A stretch of 64,000 nt of DNA from an uncultured Clostridia bacterium. GTDB taxonomy: Bacteria; Bacillota; Clostridia; UBA1381. A program made the position numbers and the translations under genes. Below, one piece after another: positions 25,771-35,100 of this stretch (position 1 is the stretch's first letter; each line of letters opens with the position of its first letter). A model generated the notes under the pieces. That model had not been told where the DNA came from. It was given only the letters and a program-made list of their open reading frames with translations, and searched no databases. The stretch is taken from NCBI GenBank assembly GCA_947623955.1, contig CANQIP010000005.1:33142-97141 (forward strand). The letters run 5' to 3'.

Positions 25771-26786
25771 ACGTGTATCACCCTCTGTGCCGCGGCTTTG
25801 TACAGGCGGTTTTTGACGGCGAGACCGTAGCCGTCCTTTTCGCAGAACTCCGCGTACACCTTCTCCACGCCGAGACGGTCAAATTCGCGGAGCGCGGAAA
25901 AGAGGTTCTTCGCGTACTCTCTGTTGCTCTCCCCCGCCGACAGGATTACGGCGTTGTCGTAGTCCGCGCCGTACATGGCGAGCACGCCCGCCATTTTACT
26001 CGTTTCGTCAGCCAAAAGCTCTTTTATCTTCCTTTGCACGTTTTCCTTTTCGCCCTCGATAACCGTCACCTCGGCGTTCGGCGCGTAGTGCTTGTATTTC
26101 ATGCCGGGCGACTTCGGTACCTCGTCCGCGCCGATCGAGCGCAGAATATTTTTGTCTATCTTAACCGTCGGAACAACTCTTTTCAAATCGTCGAACGTAA
26201 CGCCGCCCGGGCGGAGTATCACGGGGATTTCGTCGGTAAAATCGACTATCGTTGACTCAACGCCCACGTCGCACCTTCCGCCGTCTATAATCGCGTCAAT
26301 TCTGCCCGTCATGTCCTCGATTACGTGCGACGCGTCGGTGGGGCTGGGCTTACCCGACAAATTCGCGCTCGGCGCGGCTATCGGCACTCCTGCCGCGCGT
26401 ATGAGGCGGCATGCCGTTTCGTTCAGCGGATAACGCACAGCCACGGTTTTAAGCCCCGCCGTTACCGCGTCGGGAACAGTCGGATTTTTTTTGAGTATGA
26501 CGGTGATCGGTCCGGGCATAAAAGTGTCTATTACGCGCTGAGCCTCGGGCGTAATACCCTCGGCTATTTCGCCGAGCTGCGACTTATCGCATATGTGGAC
26601 TATAAGCGGGTTGTCGGACGGTCTGCCCTTCGCGGCGTAGATTTTACGTGCAGCATCGGGGTTAAAAGCCGACGCTCCGAGTCCGTACACCGTTTCGGTT
26701 GGGAACGCGACAAGTCCGCCGTTTTTTATGATTTCACCCGCAAGAGCAATGTCGTTATCGCTCGCGGTAAGTAATTTCGTTTCCAT
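25767..26786 (-). CDS. ywlC: L-threonylcarbamoyladenylate synthase (Sua5/YwlC type)
   Basis: 339 residues: an N-terminal YrdC domain ('GLVAFPTETVYGLGASAFN' around 25-43, 'KGRPSDNPLIVHI', 'GVPIAAPSANLSGKPSPT') plus the C-terminal Sua5 domain ending near residue 335. It makes the threonylcarbamoyl-AMP used for t6A37 in tRNAs decoding ANN codons. Length and domain order match the Sua5 type, not short TsaC. It is followed with 4-base overlap by the phosphopantetheinyl transferase gene. Confidence 0.93.
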   Translation of the reverse strand: METKLLTASDNDIALAGEIIKNGGLVAFPTETVYGLGASAFNPDAARKIYAAKGRPSDNPLIVHICDKSQLGEIAEGITPEAQRVIDTFMPGPITVILKKNPTVPDAVTAGLKTVAVRYPLNETACRLIRAAGVPIAAPSANLSGKPSPTDASHVIEDMTGRIDAIIDGGRCDVGVESTIVDFTDEIPVILRPGGVTFDDLKRVVPTVKIDKNILRSIGADEVPKSPGMKYKHYAPNAEVTVIEGEKENVQRKIKELLADETSKMAGVLAMYGADYDNAVILSAGESNREYAKNLFSALREFDRLGVEKVYAEFCEKDGYGLAVKNRLYKAAAQRVIHV

Positions 26787-26841
26787 TTTACCCTCTGTTC
26801 CTTAAAGTTTGATATTCGTAAAGCATACCGTTTACACAGTC

Positions 26842-28932
26842 TTACTGCGGCTTTATCTTCACCGCGGCGCGCACTCCCCTTACGTTGTCAACGTTTGTGT
26901 GGAGTACAAAGCCGTCGTTTTTCATGTACCGCTGCATTTTCTCGTTATAGCCGTACGGACATAATATCCAGTAAGAACCGTTCACGTCGATTGTGCTCAT
27001 CATATCCAGCGTCGGTATGTATACCATATCGTCGACTGTATACTTGTACGCCGTCTCGCTCAAATCCGCGGCGGCGTCTCTCGTCGCGCTCCATATATGC
27101 GTGTGGTTGCCGCTTTCAGCCATATAACGGTCGTTATACGTGAGTATGACCTCGTTTTGCACGGGTTGTATACGCGACAGTTCGTCGAGCGTAAACTCCC
27201 TTACGAAGTCGCTGTTGAGCCATTCGCGCAGACTGCTCGTTTCCCACATGTTGTCGCTGTCGTCAAACGCCCGCTGCTCCACGCATTTTTGGGTGACAAG
27301 CGTTTTCGTTCCGTCCTCATCCGTCGCCATGACTTCCCACTGTATCGGCTCGCCGTTGTATGTTCCGAATTCCATCGTTTCCTTCGGCTTTCCTATTTGC
27401 AGCGCGGAAATCACTGCCGCCAAGGTCACAACGGATATGATTTTGTTGCGTCGGTGCATACTTACTATGCCGAGTATTATTCCGGCGGTCAGCACGTCCA
27501 TACAGTTTTCAAACAGGAACATATGTTTCATTATGTCCGCCTCACCATTGCCGATTATCGGCAGACACATATTTATCCACAGTCCGGCGAGCAGAATGTA
27601 CATTACCATTATTATGTACAGTCGTTTTTCGTTTGTTTCGCGTTTTTCTTTGACGAGAAATACGTTTATAAGCACGACGTATGCCGTCAGCAGCAGAGCC
27701 ATCAAAAATACTATGAGGGGATTGTACAGGAACTTTGACGCGACACGCAGATTGCTCCACAGGCTGTAGCGGTTCGTGCTGTCCATTATGACCGTTTCGG
27801 ATGTGCCGAGGTTCAGTGGGCGCAGACATGACGCGTTCTCTATCGCGAACGCTACCTTTTCGACAAATCTGACGGGGTGGCGTATGTAGAAAAATACAAC
27901 GTCGAGTTTGCCTACCTTTTCGTAGAAGTCCTCGCGGAACTCGTCGGAGTGTATGTCGATAGGGTACTCGTCCTCCTGCATATACGCGTGCGTGTTTATA
28001 AGCGGCATATACTTTTCGTCTATGCCGAATTCCTTTAAATCCCGTTCGGGCGTTTCCGTCTCTTTGAGCGCGCCGAAGAATACGGACTGATATGTGGTGT
28101 CTTCATGCATCCAGTCGGGTATGCTCAGATAGAGGTTCGCTATACACGCTGCCGCCGCAAGCACCGACACAGCCACGCCTATCTTGTAGCGTCGTTCCTT
28201 TCTCAAAAATGCAAACGAAAGCGCAAGAAATGAAACTATTACGGCGTAAGGAACGTTTGCAAGCTTTGAACCCGCGAAGAAGTACAGCGACACAAAGAAA
28301 CAAGCGACCTTCGGGATTGTCGGGCGTTTGTATATGAGAAGTCCCAAAGCGACAAGCATCATAAGCGACACGAATTGCAGCGGTTCGCCGTAGAAGGAGT
28401 TAAAGTACAGTATGTATCCCGTGTCGCAGAACATAACTATGAAAATTACAAACACGGCTATCCGTATTCGCTTTTTGGAGTCGGCAAAAAAGGTGAATAT
28501 GCCCCATGCCGCAAGCGACAGCATAAGCGTGTATATAAACGCGAGACAGCCGATGTCGTAGTGACCCTCGTCGCGGTGAAATACGATGTTTATAAGGAAA
28601 TTCATAAGCTTTGACGCTTTGATTATAACGAAATGCGGCGACGAGTATATTTCCTCCGCGTCGTTGTTTTGGCAAAGATATGCCGCTTTCTCGCCGAAGG
28701 TGTCGCCCTCTATCTTCATTTTGTAATCGCGTTTGAAAAGATAATAGTAATTGTCGTCGTTCTCGTATTCGAGATTGTTCACGAGCAGCACGCGGCGGAA
28801 GTCGCCGTTGTCGCTCAGACCGACGTTTTTGCCGAGATACAGTACGCAAAAAACAAGCGCAAAGACAATCACTGCGCCTATAAGCGGGAATGTTCTTTTG
28901 TTTTCCTTTATCGCCTTCATGTGTTTATCCAT
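26842..28932 (-). CDS. Multi-pass membrane protein (WsfD-like) fused to a C-terminal DUF6273 domain
   Basis: 696 residues. Residues 15 to about 510 contain roughly 10 hydrophobic helices with a large loop; the first loop motif 'LSDNGDFRRVLLVNN' (38-52) resembles WsfD-type glycan hexose transferases of GT-C character. From about residue 517 a soluble domain follows ('WEVMATDEDGTKTLVTQK', 'SSLREWLNSDFVREF', 'YWILCPYGYNEKMQRYM') that looks like DUF6273, usually found in secreted clostridial proteins. The fusion therefore probably places DUF6273 outside the cell. The WsfD resemblance is from memory of the motif and the activity is inferred. It sits alone between the tsaC-like gene and the yabR terminator. 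Confidence 0.6.
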   Translation of the reverse strand: MDKHMKAIKENKRTFPLIGAVIVFALVFCVLYLGKNVGLSDNGDFRRVLLVNNLEYENDDNYYYLFKRDYKMKIEGDTFGEKAAYLCQNNDAEEIYSSPHFVIIKASKLMNFLINIVFHRDEGHYDIGCLAFIYTLMLSLAAWGIFTFFADSKKRIRIAVFVIFIVMFCDTGYILYFNSFYGEPLQFVSLMMLVALGLLIYKRPTIPKVACFFVSLYFFAGSKLANVPYAVIVSFLALSFAFLRKERRYKIGVAVSVLAAAACIANLYLSIPDWMHEDTTYQSVFFGALKETETPERDLKEFGIDEKYMPLINTHAYMQEDEYPIDIHSDEFREDFYEKVGKLDVVFFYIRHPVRFVEKVAFAIENASCLRPLNLGTSETVIMDSTNRYSLWSNLRVASKFLYNPLIVFLMALLLTAYVVLINVFLVKEKRETNEKRLYIIMVMYILLAGLWINMCLPIIGNGEADIMKHMFLFENCMDVLTAGIILGIVSMHRRNKIISVVTLAAVISALQIGKPKETMEFGTYNGEPIQWEVMATDEDGTKTLVTQKCVEQRAFDDSDNMWETSSLREWLNSDFVREFTLDELSRIQPVQNEVILTYNDRYMAESGNHTHIWSATRDAAADLSETAYKYTVDDMVYIPTLDMMSTIDVNGSYWILCPYGYNEKMQRYMKNDGFVLHTNVDNVRGVRAAVKIKPQ

Positions 28933-28959
28933 ACTGTATTTCCTTTGCCCTTATACAAT

Positions 28960-28984
28960 AAAACAGGCGGAAAACCTTTCCGCC
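28960..28984 (-). terminator. Terminator after the S1-domain gene (yabR)
   Basis: 8-bp GC-rich stem (28966-28973 with 28977-28984) followed by TGTTTTATT on the minus strand. Confidence 0.75.
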
Positions 28985-28994
28985 CGGCTTTTTA

Positions 28995-29444
28995 TCAATA
29001 TGAATGACTGCTCCTTCTGCTGTATCCGCCGCTGCGCTTGGAATCGTTGCTGCGTCTTAACGACTGCATCTTCTCGTCGCTGTCCTGCTTGAATTTTGAA
29101 AGCATATCGTCAAGCGACATACCCTCGGTGGACGTGCTCCAATCCAGTTCCGCCGGACGCACAAATTCATGCTTTTCGTGCGGTTCTCTTTTTTCGCGGT
29201 TTCTGTCCTTCTTTTGCTCCGCCTGCTTTATCGACAGGCTGATTTTACCGTCGTCCTCTATTTTGATAACCTTTACCTTTACCGTATCGCCTTTTTTGAT
29301 ATACTCGTTTATATCCTTGATGTATTTTGATGAAAGCTCCGAAATATGAACCAGTCCCGACTGTTTGCCCGGCAAATCAATAAACGCCCCGAACGGCATA
29401 ACGCTTGTGACCTTTCCTTCGACTATACTACCTAATTCTACCAT
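28995..29444 (-). CDS. yabR: S1 RNA-binding domain protein (YabR type)
   Basis: 149 residues: one S1/OB domain (3-75: 'GSIVEGKVTSVMPFGAFIDL', 'SGLVHISELSSKYI', 'GKISLSIKQAEQ') followed by a charged, probably disordered tail rich in Arg, Lys and Ser. It matches B. subtilis YabR/general stress protein 13. It is the last gene of the yabO-yabP-yabQ-divIC block, in the same order as in Bacillus. Confidence 0.88.
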   Translation of the reverse strand: MVELGSIVEGKVTSVMPFGAFIDLPGKQSGLVHISELSSKYIKDINEYIKKGDTVKVKVIKIEDDGKISLSIKQAEQKKDRNREKREPHEKHEFVRPAELDWSTSTEGMSLDDMLSKFKQDSDEKMQSLRRSNDSKRSGGYSRRSSHSY

Positions 29445-29489
29445 TCTTTTTTAAATTACCTTTCCTGTTTCATTATTAGCGCGCGGTAT

Positions 29490-29810
29490 TTATTGCTGTT
29501 CGCCCGACACGTCAACAAAAATCTTCGCGTTGCTGGGGATAAGCCCAAGCTTTTCAGTAGCGATTTTCTTTATATACTCGTCGGAATTTACCTTGCCCTT
29601 TAAATCCTCGACTTCCTTGCGACGCTCCGTTTCATAATCAATTTGAGCGTTCAGGTCGGATATTTCCCTTTTCTGTTCGCCGAGTCTCGGATACTGCATA
29701 ACGCCTCTTAAAAGCATTGAGCCTACGAGCAGCGCAAACAGAGCGATTATAATTCCCCTTTTGTGACTGCTTACGTATCCCACGACATGATTTTTTATTT
29801 TGCTTAGCAT
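29490..29810 (-). CDS. divIC: Septum formation initiator DivIC/FtsB
   Basis: 106 residues: short cytoplasmic N-terminus, one membrane helix (about 19-37, 'GIIIALFALLVGSMLLRGV'), a coiled coil ('EQKREISDLNAQIDYETERRK' region, 43-70) and a conserved 'YIKKIATEKLGLI' end. This is the DivIC/FtsB plan; it works with FtsL/DivIB in the divisome. It has an AAGGAG site. Its first 173 bases lie inside the 3' end of yabQ in another frame. Confidence 0.88.
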   Translation of the reverse strand: MLSKIKNHVVGYVSSHKRGIIIALFALLVGSMLLRGVMQYPRLGEQKREISDLNAQIDYETERRKEVEDLKGKVNSDEYIKKIATEKLGLIPSNAKIFVDVSGEQQ

Positions 29811-30234
29811 TTGAGTTTCTACTCCTTTGTATAATGCTTTTCGCGTATTTCCTTATCGGTACAACTAAAATTTTATACAAAAACAGCAGCGGTGTCAAGA
29901 GTATTTTGAAAATAAATAGCGTTATTTTCAAAAATTTTTTTATAATGTATAAAAAGAACTTGTACACAACGCTGCTCAAAACCGCAAAATAAATCACGGC
30001 TCCGAGCGTCAGTCCCATTGCCTCATACAGTCTCAGCCGTCCGTTTCCGAAGTTTCGGACGCACAACGCCGCGGCGGCAAAGGACAAAAACACGAAAATC
30101 ACGTCGGTAACAGCCGTCAGCACAGCCCCCGATTTTACCGCGGCTCTTACGGCGCGCATAAAGTCATAAAGCATTGCCGCAGCTGCTCCGCAAACAGTCA
30201 TCGCAAGGAAAAGCACCGTTTCAGCCGAAATCAT
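29638..30234 (-). CDS. yabQ: Spore cortex protein YabQ
   Basis: 198 residues. Four or so hydrophobic helices (4-20, 37-60, 72-100, 100-125) match YabQ, a sporulation membrane protein needed for cortex formation. Its start overlaps yabP by 4 bases (ATGA), the usual coupling. The last roughly 57 residues are very basic and hydrophilic and overlap divIC by 173 bases in a different frame; either yabQ has an extended tail or its functional end is earlier. No frameshift is needed to explain the frame. It marks the organism as a spore former or a recent descendant of one. Confidence 0.83.
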   Translation of the reverse strand: MISAETVLFLAMTVCGAAAAMLYDFMRAVRAAVKSGAVLTAVTDVIFVFLSFAAAALCVRNFGNGRLRLYEAMGLTLGAVIYFAVLSSVVYKFFLYIIKKFLKITLFIFKILLTPLLFLYKILVVPIRKYAKSIIQRSRNSNAKQNKKSCRGIRKQSQKGNYNRSVCAARRLNAFKRRYAVSETRRTEKGNIRPERSN

Positions 30235-30488
30235 TTAAACAGTCCTTCTATTATTCCTCCGCCCGCCGGCGAGGAGTATTTTATCATGTTTATTTCGCCT
30301 TTTACGCTCAGTATCCCCGTGTCGGTGTCCAGACGGCTTATGGTGAGTTTCTCGCCGCGTATACACATGTCGCCCATCTGCGTTTTCAGTATAACCTTGT
30401 TTTCCGAAAATTCCTTCACGTCCGTTATGCCCGTGAGCGACATATCCCTTCTGCCGTTCATCGTCAGGCTGTGTTCCTTTTCAGCCAT
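30231..30488 (-). CDS. yabP: Sporulation protein YabP
   Basis: 85 residues; 'MNGRRDMSLTGITDVKEFSE' near the start and 'MCIRGEKLTISRLDTDTGIL' following are the core YabP pattern. YabP is produced in the mother cell and is required for cortex assembly in Bacillus. It is coupled to yabQ by a 4-base overlap and has a GGAGGGG ribosome site. Small soluble beta protein, no membrane segment. Confidence 0.9.
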   Translation of the reverse strand: MAEKEHSLTMNGRRDMSLTGITDVKEFSENKVILKTQMGDMCIRGEKLTISRLDTDTGILSVKGEINMIKYSSPAGGGIIEGLFK

Positions 30489-30533
30489 ACTATCCCCTCC
30501 CGCAATATATCTATGACGGGAGCGCGGCGAATA

Positions 30534-30776
30534 TTACTCGACCTGCTCGTAAAGCGACGACGCGTCGTTCTTTAAAACGTGTTCGGCGACCGCTTTAACG
30601 CGCACCTTTACGGTTCGCTCGCCCATTGTTATCTCTATAACATCGTTTTCTTTAACGTCATACGACGCTTTTACAACGCGTCCGTTTACGGTTATTCTGC
30701 CCTGATCGCACGCCTCGTTCGCTATTGTGCGCCGCTTTATAAGGCGCGTCACCTTTAAATATTTATCTATTCTCAT
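30534..30776 (-). CDS. rqcP: RqcP (YabO), S4-domain protein
   Basis: 80 residues, a single S4 RNA-binding domain beginning 'MRIDKYLKVTRLIKRRTIAN' with 'ACDQGRITVNGRVVKASYDV'. RqcP/YabO acts with RqcH in ribosome-associated quality control, adding C-terminal alanine tails to nascent chains on split 50S subunits. It lies upstream of yabP, in the standard order, and downstream of HU. Confidence 0.9.
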   Translation of the reverse strand: MRIDKYLKVTRLIKRRTIANEACDQGRITVNGRVVKASYDVKENDVIEITMGERTVKVRVKAVAEHVLKNDASSLYEQVE

Positions 30777-30823
30777 ACTGTGATAACCTCAAAAAATTTT
30801 ACCGTACAACGCCGGCATGAAAC

Positions 30824-30849
30824 AAGGCGCCGCATGATAGCGGCGCCTT
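30824..30849 (-). terminator. Terminator-like hairpin after HU
   Basis: 10-bp perfect stem (30824-30833 with 30840-30849), 6-base loop, followed on the minus strand by TTGTTTCAT. The T run is weak, so partial read-through into rqcP is likely. Confidence 0.6.
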
Positions 30850-30861
30850 TGTATTTGTGTA

Positions 30862-31134
30862 TTAGTTAACTGTATCCTTGAGTGCCTTGCCGGCTTTGAA
30901 TGCGGGAACCTTAGAAGCCTTAATCTTGATGCTCTCGCCTGTTCTGGGGTTCTTTCCGGTTCTTGCGTTGCGCTTTCTAACCTCGAACGTGCCGAAACCA
31001 ACGAGCTGAACCTTGTCGCCCTTCTTAAGAGCCTCTGAAATCGACGCCGTTACAGCCGCAACTGCCTTTTCGGCATCCTTCTTCGAGAGCTCAGCCTTTG
31101 CAGCTACCGCTGCTACCAACTCTGTCTTGTTCAT
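30862..31134 (-). CDS. hup: HU family DNA-binding protein
   Basis: 90 residues from the ATG at 31134, behind AGGAGG; the longer open frame starting at 31161 is an artefact of reading through that site. '[19 protein letters not shown]', '[20 protein letters not shown]' and '[19 protein letters not shown]' are the HU signature, including the DNA-binding arm. It compacts the nucleoid as a homodimer. It has its own consensus promoter and a short 5' hairpin. Confidence 0.96.
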   Translation of the reverse strand: MNKTELVAAVAAKAELSKKDAEKAVAAVTASISEALKKGDKVQLVGFGTFEVRKRNARTGKNPRTGESIKIKASKVPAFKAGKALKDTVN

Positions 31135-31166
31135 TTTTTTTCCTCCTAATCTTTTTTTCAAACGTT

Positions 31167-31184
31167 ACAGGCGTCAGTGCCTGT
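31167..31184 (-). promoter_or_regulatory. Hairpin at the 5' end of the HU transcript
   Basis: 6-bp perfect stem (ACAGGC with GCCTGT) with a 6-base loop begins a few bases after the predicted start of transcription and about 33 bases before the HU ATG. Such a 5' hairpin can stabilise mRNA; no ligand-binding structure is apparent. Confidence 0.45.
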
Positions 31185-31194
31185 CCAATTACTT

Positions 31195-31223
31195 ATTTTA
31201 GTACATTTTACGCGATATGTCAA
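31195..31223 (-). promoter_or_regulatory. Promoter of the HU gene
   Basis: Perfect TTGACA (31218-31223), 17-base spacer, TAAAAT (31195-31200) on the minus strand. Confidence 0.8.
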
Positions 31224-31275
31224 GGGTTTTGCACCATTTTAAGCCAATATTTCCTAAAAAAGTATTATTTTGGGC

Positions 31276-32043
31276 TTATTTAACTTCGTTCCACAGCGCG
31301 TCAAGCGTGGAAATATCACATTCGTCAAGATTTTTACCCTGTTTTTTCGACAGCGTTTCCATTTTTTCAAAACGGCGTATAAATTTTTCGGTCGCGTTTG
31401 AAAGCGCAATTTCCGGCGTAAGCTTTAAATGTCTGCCGAGGTTTACGACGCTGAAAAGAAGGTCGCCGTACTCCTCTTCTATGTTGCTGCCGTTCTTAAT
31501 CGCCTCTTTAAGTTCATCCGTTTCCTCGGATATTTTATCGTATATGCCGTCCGTATCGTTCCAGTCAAAGCCCGCCGCCGCAGCCTTTTTCTGCACCTTC
31601 GCGCTGCGCATGAGCGCGGGCAGATAACTCGGCACATCCTTCAGCATGGCGGTGTAGGTGTCGAGATTTTTCTCCTTCTTCTTATTTTTCTCCCAGTTAC
31701 CGAGCGCCTCCTCGGCTGTTACAGCCTTGTCCTTGCCGAACACGTGCGTGTGGCGCGTTATAAGCTTTGTGCATATTTCGTTCAGCACGTCGTCGAATGT
31801 GAATGCGCCGCGTTCCTCCGCGAGACGCGAATGGAACACTACCTGCAAAAGCACGTCGCCGAGCTCGTTCGCGAAATCGTGGTCGCTGCCGTTGTCGAGC
31901 GCGTCAATCGCCTCGTAGCACTCCTCTATCATGTCCTTTTTAAGGCTCTGGTGCGTCTGCACCCTGTCCCACGGGCAGCCATTCTCGCCGCGCAGCGTCA
32001 CTATAATATCGCGCAAATCATCTATCGTATACTGCTTGTTCAT
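31276..32043 (-). CDS. mazG: Nucleoside triphosphate pyrophosphohydrolase MazG
   Basis: 255 residues with two MazG-type helical modules; the first has 'GCPWDRVQTHQSLKKDMIEE' and the E-x-x-E/D metal motif in 'EECYEAIDALDNGSDHDFANELGDVLLQ' (read in parts, about 35-65). It hydrolyses abnormal NTPs to NMP and PPi. In Bacillus the counterpart (yabN) carries an extra methyltransferase domain; this version is the short single-function form. It sits between nifJ and HU in the yab region. Confidence 0.92.
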   Translation of the reverse strand: MNKQYTIDDLRDIIVTLRGENGCPWDRVQTHQSLKKDMIEECYEAIDALDNGSDHDFANELGDVLLQVVFHSRLAEERGAFTFDDVLNEICTKLITRHTHVFGKDKAVTAEEALGNWEKNKKKEKNLDTYTAMLKDVPSYLPALMRSAKVQKKAAAAGFDWNDTDGIYDKISEETDELKEAIKNGSNIEEEYGDLLFSVVNLGRHLKLTPEIALSNATEKFIRRFEKMETLSKKQGKNLDECDISTLDALWNEVK

Positions 32044-32078
32044 GTTTATCTCCCTTTTTGATTTATAGTATGTATATC

Positions 32079-32107
32079 ATTCTACCATTAAATCCGTAAT
32101 TTTGCAA
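32079..32107 (-). promoter_or_regulatory. Promoter of mazG
   Basis: TTGCAA (32102-32107), 17-base spacer, TAGAAT (32079-32084) on the minus strand. Confidence 0.55.
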
Positions 32108-32108
32108 G

Positions 32109-32142
32109 TAAAAAAGCATACCGCAACCGCGGTATGCTTTTT
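32109..32142 (-). terminator. Terminator after nifJ
   Basis: 14-bp perfect stem (32111-32124 with 32129-32142), AACC loop, and T-rich flanks on the minus strand. Confidence 0.88.
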
Positions 32143-32161
32143 ATGCCGTATTAAGCTTTAA

Positions 32162-35100
32162 TTACTTTGCAAGTTCTACAAGATGAGCGTACTTCTCTTC
32201 CGCCGTCTTCTTAGCCTTAGCAAACAATTCCTTGGCTCTTTCGGGGTTGGAGCGAGCGAGCGAGTTGTAACGAACTTCGCCCATGATGAACTCCTCGTAA
32301 TCCATTGTCGGAGCCTTAGAGTCAAGCTGGAACGGGTTCTTGCCTTCCATGGCAAGTCTCGGATCGTATCTGAACAGGTGCCAGTAGCCCGCCTGTACAG
32401 CCTTCTTCTCCTCGGTCTGTGCGATCGTCATACCGCCCTTGATACCGTGGTTGATACACGGAGCGTAAGCGATGATGATCGAGGGGCCGTTGTAGCTTTC
32501 AGCCTCGATCATAGCCTTAAGCAGCTGGTTCTGGTCCGCGCCCTGCGCTACCTGCGCAACGTATACGTAGCCGTAACTCATAGCGATAGCCGCGAGATCC
32601 TTTTTCTTAACTTCCTTACCCGCAGCAGCAAACTGTGCGATCGCGCCTGTCGGCGTAGCCTTTGACGACTGACCGCCCGTGTTCGAGTAAACCTCCGTAT
32701 CGAATACGAGAATGTTTATATCCTCGCCCGAAGCGATAGCGTGGTCAACGCCGCCGAAGCCGATGTCGTATGCCCAGCCGTCGCCGCCGAATATCCAGCA
32801 GGACTTCTTTGAAAGGAATTCCTTGTCGGCGATTACGTTCTTCGCATCCTCCGAGTTGATGTTCGCGATAGCCTTAAGAAGTTCGTCTGTCGCAACCTTG
32901 TTAGCCTCACCGTCGTTCTTCGTTTCGATGAACTTGTCAACAGCCGGCTTAACGTCAGCATTTTCAGCCGCAATCTTTTCAAGTCTCGCGATATTTGCCT
33001 CTCTCAATGTGTTCTGAGCGATATACATACCGAGACCGAACTCCGCGTTATCCTCGAACAGCGAGTTAGCCCATGCGGGGCCGTGACCGTCGCTGTTGGT
33101 GGTGTACGGCGTCGACGGGCATGAACCGCCCCAAATCGACGAGCAGCCCGTTGCGTTCGCAAGGTACATTCTGTCGCCGAAAAGCTGTGTAACGAGCTTT
33201 GCGTAAGGAGTCTCGCCGCAGCCCGCGCATGCGCCGGAGAATTCGAGGTAAGGCATTCTGAACTGGCTGCCCTTAACCGTCGACGCCTTGAACTTGTCAA
33301 GAACTTCCTGTTTCTCGGCGAGAGTTACGAGGTAGTCATAACCCTTCTGCTCGTCAAGGTTGTCGTCGAGTGGTTTCATAACGAGAGCCGGATCCTTCTT
33401 GCCCGCGTTGTTTACGGGGCATACGTTAGCGCAGCTGCCGCAGCCGGTACAGTCGAGTACCGAGATAGCCATTGCGTAGTAAAGTCCGTCAAGCTGCATA
33501 GCGTTCTGGTACTTGATACCCTCGGGAGCGTTGTCAAGCTCCTCCTTCGTGAGTACAACGGGACGGATACAAGCGTGAGGACATACGTACGAGCAGTTGC
33601 CGCACTGGATACATGTTTCGTTGTTCCATACGGGAACGTCGATAGCAATACCTCTCTTTTCAAACGCCGCGCTGCCCAGGGGAACTTCGCCTCTCTGGTA
33701 CTTCTCGAACGCCGAAACGGGAAGGCTTGCGCCTCTGAACTGATTTATCGGAACGAGAATGTCGTTTACAAAGTCAACGAGTTTGCCCTCGCCCTCGTGC
33801 TTAATCGCGAGATCCTCATATTCCGCGTTCTTCCAATCCTCGGGAACGTCAACCTTTACAACCTGCTGCGCGCCCGCGTCGATAGCGTCGTGGTTCATCT
33901 TAACGACCGCGTCGCCCTTCTTTGAATATGATGCGGTAGCCGCGTCCTTCATGTACCGGATAGCGTCAGCCTCGGGGAGAATGCCCGACAGCTTGAAGAA
34001 TGCCGACTGGAGAACTGTGTTAATTCTGTTGCCGAGACCGATTTCCTTACCTATCTTAACGCCGTCAATCGTGTAGAACCGGATATTGTTGTCGGCAATG
34101 TACTTCTTAACCTGTCCGGGAAGATGCTCGGAAAGTTCGTCAACATTCCACGAGCAGTTCAAGAGGAATACGCCGCCCGGCTTAACGTCCTGAACCATAT
34201 CGTACTGTCTTACGTATGACGCCTTGTGGCACGCAACGAAGTCAGCCTTGTTGATAAGATATGTCGATGTAATTTTCGGATGACCGAAACGGAGGTGCGA
34301 GCATGTGAGACCGCCCGACTTCTTTGAGTCGTAGTCAAAGTATGCCTGAACGTTCATTTCGGTGTGGTCGCCTATAATCTTTACGGAGTTCTTGTTCGCG
34401 CCGACCGTACCGTCCGCGCCGAGACCCCAGAACTTACAGCTTGTGATACCCTCCGGCGTTGTGTCGGGGTTCTCGTCAAGCGGCAGCGAGAGGTTTGTAA
34501 GGTCGTCGTTTATGCCGACCGTAAATCTTCTCTTCTCCGTGTTCTTGTATACGGCGATAATGCATGCGGGAGTCGTGTCCTTTGAACCGAGACCGTAACG
34601 ACCCGCGTAAATGTCAACGTTAGCGAATTTGCTGTTCTGAAGAGCCGCAACAACGTCAAGGTAAAGCGGCTCGCCGATCGAACCCGCCTCTTTTGTTCTG
34701 TCGAGAACGGAAATCTTCTTAACGGTGTCGGGGATAGCGTCGATAAGATGCTTAGCCGAGAACGGTCTGTACAGTCTTACCTTTATAAGACCGACCTTCT
34801 GACCGTTCTTGTTGAGGTAGTCAACGGTTTCCTCGATAGTGTCGCATACGCTGCCCATAGCAACGATTACCTGCTCCGCGTCGGATGCGCCGTAGTAGTT
34901 AAACAGCTTGTAGTCCGAGCCGATCGCGGCGTTGACCTTGTTCATGTACTCCTCTACAACCTCGGGAACAGCGTCATATGTCTTGTTGCACGACTCTCTC
35001 GCCTGGAAGAATACGTCGCCGTTCTGCGCCGTACCGCGCTGAGCCGGATGCTCGGGGCTTAACGAGCCTCTTCTGAAGTCGTTTATAGCGTCCCAGTCGA

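Noticed and set aside
29638-29810. Frameshift joining yabQ with another gene
   Set aside because: divIC has its own ribosome site and start, and yabQ is open without any need for a shift.
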